From the NCBI RefSeq assembly GCF_022230955.1, contig NZ_JAKKFI010000044.1:1-64000 (forward strand): DNA of 64,000 nt. Direction: 5' to 3'. Each line of letters begins with the position of its first letter. Position 1 is the first letter of the stretch. The notes under the pieces are model-generated. The model was not told the origin of the DNA and did no database searches. It saw nothing but the letters and a program-made list of their open reading frames with translations. The stretch comes from Micromonospora cabrerizensis. GTDB lineage: Bacteria; Actinomycetota; Actinomycetes; Mycobacteriales; Micromonosporaceae. Shown piece after piece: positions 59,834 to 64,000 of this stretch. Made by a program: the position numbers and the translations under genes.

Positions 59834-61210
59834 ATGGACACTCGATTCGCCCGCCCACCGCTGACGCTGGGGTCGGTCGCGGTGCTCGTCGTCGCCAGCG
59901 CCGCCGTCGTCCTCACCGGCTCGGTCGCGGCCTCGGCGGCGAGCGTGACGTTCACGCCGGTCGCCGACACCTACGTCCAGAGCGACACGGCCTCCACCAA
60001 CTACGGCACGTCCACGCAGATCGTGGTCGACAACTCGCCGGTGCGCCGCTCCTTTCTCCGCTTCACGGTGAGCGGTGTCAGCGGCACGGTGACCACCGCC
60101 AAGCTGCGACTGCGCACGATCAGCGGCAACAGCGGCAGTCCCGTCGGCGGCACGTTCCGCCGGATGTCCAACACGACCTGGTCGGAGACCGGCACGACCT
60201 GGAACAACCAGCCGGCCATCGACGGGGCCACGCTCGGCACGGTGGGCGCGGTCAGCGGCAACACCTGGTACGAGATCGACGTCACGGCCGCCGTCACCGG
60301 CAACGGCACGTACAGCTTCGGCGCGACCTCGACCAACGGTGACGGCGCCTACTACGACACGCGCGAGAGTGGCGCCGACGCCCCGCAGTTGGTGGTCACC
60401 ACCGGGACCACGCCGCCCCCGTCCGGGGACCCGGTGTTCGTCGGCGCCGGCGACATCGCCGACTCCGGTTCCGGTGACAGCGCCACCGCGGCGCTGCTCG
60501 ACACCATCCCGGGGACGGTCTTCACCACCGGCGACAACGTCTACGACAGCGGCACCGCGTCGCAGTTCAGCAGCTACTACGAGCCCACCTGGGGTCGACA
60601 CAAGTCGCGCACCCGCCCGTCGCCGGGCAACCACGACTACAACACGTCGGGAGCGACCGGCTACTACAACTACTTCGGTACGTCCGCCGGCCCGAGCGGC
60701 CGCGGCTACTACTCGTTCGACCTCGGCAACTGGCACGTCGTGTCGCTGAACTCGAACATCAGCATGTCCGCCGGCTCGACGCAGGAGCAGTGGCTGCGGG
60801 CGGACCTGGCGGCCAGCAGCAAGCCGTGCACCCTCGCGTACTGGCACCACCCGCTGTTCACGTCCAGCTCCAACCACGCGCCGTCGACGTCGACGCGTCC
60901 GCTGTACCAGGCGCTCTACGACTACAACGCCGACGTCGTGGTGTGGGGGCACAACCACGTGTACGAACGGTTCGCACCGATGAACCCCTCCGGTGGCGCG
61001 GACGCCAGCCGGGGTATGCGCAGCTTCGTCGCCGGCATGGGCGGTGCGAGCCACTACGGCTTCGGCACCATCCAGCCCAACAGCGAGGCGCGCAACAGCT
61101 CGGCGTGGGGTGTCCTGAAGTTCACCCTGCACTCCGGCAGCTACGACTGGCAGTTCGTGCCGGTGGCCGGGCAGACCTACAACGACAGCGGCACCGCCGC
61201 CTGCCACTGA
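59834..61210 (+). CDS. secreted metallophosphatase with DNRLRE/CBM96-like module
   Basis: A 458-residue secreted enzyme. Signal (VAVLVVASAAVVLTGSVAAS) ends about residue 38. Residues about 40-190 are a DNRLRE/CBM96-like beta-sandwich (VADTYVQSDTASTNYGTSTQ, SFLRFTVSGVSGTVTTAKLR, ETGTTWNNQP). After a TTPPPSG linker comes a calcineurin-like phosphoesterase domain with the metal motifs GAGDIAD, TTGDNVYD, PGNHDY, WHHPLF and WGHNHVYER, close to purple-acid-phosphatase-type enzymes. It would hydrolyse extracellular phosphate esters while the first module binds polysaccharide. ATG 59834 follows GAAGGAGTCCTGG. Confidence 0.9.
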   Translation: MDTRFARPPLTLGSVAVLVVASAAVVLTGSVAASAASVTFTPVADTYVQSDTASTNYGTSTQIVVDNSPVRRSFLRFTVSGVSGTVTTAKLRLRTISGNSGSPVGGTFRRMSNTTWSETGTTWNNQPAIDGATLGTVGAVSGNTWYEIDVTAAVTGNGTYSFGATSTNGDGAYYDTRESGADAPQLVVTTGTTPPPSGDPVFVGAGDIADSGSGDSATAALLDTIPGTVFTTGDNVYDSGTASQFSSYYEPTWGRHKSRTRPSPGNHDYNTSGATGYYNYFGTSAGPSGRGYYSFDLGNWHVVSLNSNISMSAGSTQEQWLRADLAASSKPCTLAYWHHPLFTSSSNHAPSTSTRPLYQALYDYNADVVVWGHNHVYERFAPMNPSGGADASRGMRSFVAGMGGASHYGFGTIQPNSEARNSSAWGVLKFTLHSGSYDWQFVPVAGQTYNDSGTAACH

Positions 61211-61388
61211 CCGCGCGGATCCCGCCACGCCGTTCGCGGCGCGGCGGGATCCTCACGCCGGCATCGGTGGCCGTCGTTGCTGGTGCGGCTCGCTGTAGAG
61301 CTGCCCCAGCGATGGGGCAGCGCGGGGTGCGCCTCGGCGAAGGCCCGCGCGGGGCCGGCAAACCGCCGCTCCGCTACGTCCCCAATCC

Positions 61389-61437
61389 AGATCTTGGACA
61401 GTTTCCGTTACGCGTGAACGGAAACTGTCCAAGATCT
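61389..61437. repeat. REP-like palindrome, 21-bp arms
   Basis: AGATCTTGGACAGTTTCCGT+T (61389-61409) and its exact complement (61417-61437) flank ACGCGTG. I recall similar GTTTCCGTTCACGCGTGAACGGAAAC palindromes in Micromonospora intergenic regions; within this window only one copy exists. It could also act as a terminator for the metallophosphatase 179 bp upstream, but the distance argues for a dispersed element. Confidence 0.7.
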
Positions 61438-61542
61438 GCGGGTATCGCCAACGGACGACGCCGTTCGAGTCCCTCGGACGGCCGGGCGGCTGTTCGTCGA
61501 CCGACGGCGACCAGGAACGGCGCCCACCACACCCCGATCTGC

Positions 61543-61704
61543 GCCACCGCAGGCTCGCGGAAGCGGCGATTCACATCCGGCCCCAGCACGAACGCCGCCA
61601 CCGCAGGCTCGCGGAAGCGGCGATTCGCAGCCGGCTTCAGCGCGAGCGCTGCCACCGCGGGCTCGCGGAAGCGGCGATTCGCAGCCGGCTTCGCGAGCCC
61701 GGAA
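61543..61704. repeat. 54-bp tandem repeat, three copies
   Basis: Units begin GCCACCGCAGGCTCGCGGAA at 61543, 61597 and 61651, with an exact 54-bp period and increasing divergence in the second half. The minus strand reads NRRFREPAVAA three times in one frame, but no start, ribosome site or domain supports a gene. The rest of 61211-61833 shows nothing coding. Confidence 0.85.
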
Positions 61705-61833
61705 CGCCCTGTCGCGCCCGTGCAGGTGCCGGTCCATCTCTGGGGCAGCTCGACAGTGCCGCGAACAGATGGGTCGACGCCGGCGGTCATTTCCGCCAAC
61801 GGCGCGGACTCAACGATCGGCACCACGGAGCGA

Positions 61834-61870
61834 CGTGTGCCCCTGCCCGTAGGACGGGCAGGGGCACACG
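61834..61870 (-). terminator. 17-bp stem terminator of second sugar importer
   Basis: CGTGTGCCCCTGCCCGT and ACGGGCAGGGGCACACG are exact arms around AGG, 18 bp past the stop of the permease gene. Confidence 0.85.
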
Positions 61871-61887
61871 TGCGTACTGTCCAGGCG

Positions 61888-63138
61888 TCAGCGGGCCGTG
61901 CCGGCGCGGCGCTTGTTGTAGACGTCGAAGGCCACGGCGACGAGCAGGACGAGGCCCTTCACGACCGACTGGGTCGACTGGTCGATACCCATCAGCTGCA
62001 TGCCGTTGCTCATCACCGCCATGATCAGACCGCCGACCATCGCGCCCACGACGGTGCCGACCCCACCGGTGACCGCCGCGCCACCGATGAAGGCCGCGGC
62101 GATCGCGTCCAGCTCGAACATGTTGCCGGCCGCGGGCTGGGCGCCGTTGGACCGCGACGAGTAGATGACGCCGGCCACCGCGGCCAGGAAGCCCATGTTG
62201 ACGAACATCCAGAAGTTGACGGTCCGCACCTTGACGCCGGACAGTGCCGCCGCCGACAGGTTGCCGCCGATCGCGTAGACCTGGCGGCCGAAGACCGTAC
62301 GCCGGGTGAGCAGGCCGTAGATCAGCACGAGGACCGCGAGGATGATCAGCACGATCGGCAGCCCGCGGGCGTGCGCCAACTGCCAGGCGAAGTACATGAT
62401 GACCGCGCCGACCACCACGACCCGGGCGACGAACAGCGGGAACGACTCGACGGGCTGCTGGTAGCGGATGCGGGCCACCCGGGTACGGAAGCCACTGACC
62501 GCGTAACCGGCCACCGCGACGGCGCCGATCAGCAGCGTGAAGGCGTCAAAACCGTTGCCGCCGAGCAGGCCGTTGAGGAAGCCCGCCGCGACCTGCTGGT
62601 ATTCCGACGGGAACGGCGACAGCGAGATGTTGTCCAGCACCCGCAGGGTGAGGCCCCGGAACAGCAGCATGCCGGCCAGGGTCACGATGAAGGCCGGGAT
62701 GCCGGCGTACGCCACCCAGAAGCCGTGCCAGGCACCGACCGCGACACCGACGGCGAGCGCGGCCAGGACGCCCACCCACCAGGGGTAGCCCTGTTGGATC
62801 ACCAGGACGGCGGACACCGCTCCGGTCAGCGCGACGACCGATCCGACCGACAGGTCGATGTGCCCGCCGATGATCAGGATGACCATCCCGATCGCCAGCA
62901 CCAGGATGTACGAGTACTGGAGGACGATGTTGGTGATGTTGCCGGGGCTCAGCAGCACCCCGTCGGTCAGGATCGCGAAGAGCCCGACGATGACGACCAG
63001 CGCGACGTAGATCCCGCTCTGCCGCAGGTTGTTCAACACCAGCGCCCGCAGGTCGCTCGTCCCGCTGTGCAGGGCGGCGGCGGGCGTGCTGTCCGGGGGC
63101 GTCGGGCGCTCCGTCGAAGGGGTCTTGATGCTGGTCAT
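61888..63138 (-). CDS. CUT2 sugar ABC transporter permease (second system)
   Basis: A 416-residue permease paralogous to the one at 26774. Shared blocks include [78 protein letters not shown] and the end KGLVLLVAVAFDVYNKRRAG. About ten hydrophobic segments. The N-terminal ~35 residues are a hydrophilic Pro/Thr tail absent from the first system. The ATG overlaps the ATPase TGA (ATGA). It is the last gene; the binding protein must lie upstream beyond the window or be elsewhere. Sugar unknown. Confidence 0.9.
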   Translation of the reverse strand: MTSIKTPSTERPTPPDSTPAAALHSGTSDLRALVLNNLRQSGIYVALVVIVGLFAILTDGVLLSPGNITNIVLQYSYILVLAIGMVILIIGGHIDLSVGSVVALTGAVSAVLVIQQGYPWWVGVLAALAVGVAVGAWHGFWVAYAGIPAFIVTLAGMLLFRGLTLRVLDNISLSPFPSEYQQVAAGFLNGLLGGNGFDAFTLLIGAVAVAGYAVSGFRTRVARIRYQQPVESFPLFVARVVVVGAVIMYFAWQLAHARGLPIVLIILAVLVLIYGLLTRRTVFGRQVYAIGGNLSAAALSGVKVRTVNFWMFVNMGFLAAVAGVIYSSRSNGAQPAAGNMFELDAIAAAFIGGAAVTGGVGTVVGAMVGGLIMAVMSNGMQLMGIDQSTQSVVKGLVLLVAVAFDVYNKRRAGTAR

Positions 63139-64000
63139 CCGACGAGCTCCTTGTCCTTGGTCATCAGCTCCATGAGGCTCTCCTGAGTCGCCTCGGCCAC
63201 CGGCATCTCACCGGTGATCCGGCCGGCGGCGAGGGTGTAGATGCGATCGCACATCCCGAGCAGCTCCGGCAGCTCGGAGGAGATGACGATCACCGCCTTG
63301 CCGGCGGCCACCAGCCGATTGATGATCGTGTAGATCTCGAACTTGGCACCGACGTCGATCCCTCGGGTGGGTTCGTCGAGGATCAGCACGTCCGGGTCGG
63401 TGAACAGCCACTTCGACAGCACGACCTTCTGCTGGTTGCCGCCGGAGAGCTTCCCGACCACCGCCATGACGCTGGTGGTCCTGATGTTCATCTCCCGCCG
63501 GCTCGCCTCGGCGACCTTGATCTCCTCGTTGCCGTTGACCCAGCCCAGCTTGGACAACCGGTCCAGCGCGGCGGCGGAGACGTTGCGGCGAACGTCGTCG
63601 ATGAGGTTGAGGCCGTACCGCTTGCGGTCCTCGGTGACGTACGCGATGCCGTTGTCGATCGCCTCGGCGACGGTACGCGCCTGCACTTCGCGCCCGCGCA
63701 CGAACAGCCGGCCGCTGATGTCCCGCCCGTACGACCGACCGAACACGCTCATCGCCAGCTCGGTGCGCCCGGCGCCCATCAGACCCGCGATGCCGACGAC
63801 CTCACCGGCGCGGACGGACAGGCCGACGCCCTCGACGACCCGCCGGTCCTGCACCGGGTGGCGCACCGTCCAGTCCTCGATCCGGAGGACCTCCTCGCCG
63901 GGGGACGACTCGCGGTCGGGGTAGAAGCTGTCCAGGTCGCGCCCGACCATGCCCCGGATGATCCGCTGCTGGGTCACCTCGTCGGACCTCATGTCCAGGG
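63135..64000 (-). CDS. CUT2 sugar ABC transporter ATPase, 5' end outside window
   Basis: The C-terminal ~288 residues of a double-NBD sugar ATPase are present: end of NBD1 region (QQRIIRGMVGRDLDSFYPDR) and all of NBD2 with [16 protein letters not shown], signature [14 protein letters not shown], Walker [12 protein letters not shown] and [17 protein letters not shown]. The reading frame stays open to base 64000, so the gene continues past the edge and the true start is not visible. It is paralogous to the ATPase at 28069. Confidence 0.92.
   Translation of the reverse strand, partial: LDMRSDEVTQQRIIRGMVGRDLDSFYPDRESSPGEEVLRIEDWTVRHPVQDRRVVEGVGLSVRAGEVVGIAGLMGAGRTELAMSVFGRSYGRDISGRLFVRGREVQARTVAEAIDNGIAYVTEDRKRYGLNLIDDVRRNVSAAALDRLSKLGWVNGNEEIKVAEASRREMNIRTTSVMAVVGKLSGGNQQKVVLSKWLFTDPDVLILDEPTRGIDVGAKFEIYTIINRLVAAGKAVIVISSELPELLGMCDRIYTLAAGRITGEMPVAEATQESLMELMTKDKELVG

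Noticed and set aside
61374..61826. Possible repeat protein NRRFREPAVAA on the minus strand
   Set aside because: Created by the 54-bp repeats and the palindrome; no start context, no domain.
60790..63186. 798-codon plus-strand frame from the phosphatase end into the permease
   Set aside because: It runs through repeats, a terminator and the antisense of a clear permease.

Overview
The window is very GC-rich actinobacterial DNA. Third-position GC bias, frequent GTG starts, many ATGA/GTGA stop-start overlaps, many secreted carbohydrate-active enzymes with ricin-type or family 2 carbohydrate-binding modules, and small hypothetical genes of a style I associate with Micromonospora all point to Micromonosporaceae. 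That placement is inference; no rRNA or tRNA gene was seen to confirm it. I call 52 protein genes, one of them cut by the window edge, plus one pseudogene. I see no CRISPR array, no insertion sequence and no phage module.

Layout. 0-1 kb: two small hypothetical genes among three families of short tandem repeats. 1.1-7.1 kb: a secreted SGNH hydrolase with a long Ser-Pro-Asp repeat linker, a giant LuxR-type ATPase regulator, and a NYN nuclease/LOTUS protein. 7.3-14.7 kb: a GH87-like alpha-1,3-glucanase, a maltokinase-cap protein next to a membrane SRPBCC-CBM2 fusion, a nitronate monooxygenase, a secreted propeller-like protein, and an SGNH hydrolase with a ricin-type lectin. 14.9-16.2 kb: a coupled pair of 60-residue Cys-motif paralogues divergent from an HTH-only GntR gene, then a small acidic protein. 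16.4-23.8 kb: an Nramp metal transporter, a GntR(YtrA-type)-ATPase-permease operon, a secreted zinc metalloprotease with four tandem repeats, and a DrrAB-type exporter. 24.2-29.6 kb: a CUT2 monosaccharide importer (ATPase, permease, binding protein) followed by a ROK repressor. 30.1-35.3 kb: a zinc alcohol dehydrogenase, a decayed PPOX-family gene, an ABCG-type exporter overlapping a molybdenum-cofactor-sulfurase-like enzyme, and a DUF6193 protein. 35.7-38.2 kb: a secreted GH16 glucanase behind a LacI-type operator, and a DUF4331 protein. 38.5-43.3 kb: a surface-protein locus described below. 43.5-48.3 kb: a DUF2188 protein, an M23 peptidase, and a PEP-synthase/rifampicin-phosphotransferase-like enzyme with a membrane protein and a TetR regulator. 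48.4-54.4 kb: LtrA, then an FtsX-type permease flanked by two different ATPases. 54.4-61.2 kb: a secreted propeller-like protein, PhoD, a TolB-like protein, an MFS transporter and a DNRLRE-linked metallophosphatase. 61.2-64 kb: a repeat-rich spacer and a second CUT2 importer that runs off the window.

The most unusual locus is 38.5-43.3 kb. A small secreted protein and a 1002-residue secreted lectin/Fn3 protein end in the same ~140-residue module, which resembles the Firmicutes WxL surface domain with altered WxL motifs. Between them lies a membrane-anchored DUF916-like protein, the family that partners WxL proteins in Firmicutes csc clusters. This looks like an actinobacterial counterpart of that cell-surface complex.

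Taken together, the window shows a soil-type saprophyte segment: secreted polysaccharide and phosphate-ester hydrolases, importers for the released monosaccharides, exporters, and local regulators. Many intergenic hairpins and palindromes mark likely terminators and operators and are listed individually.
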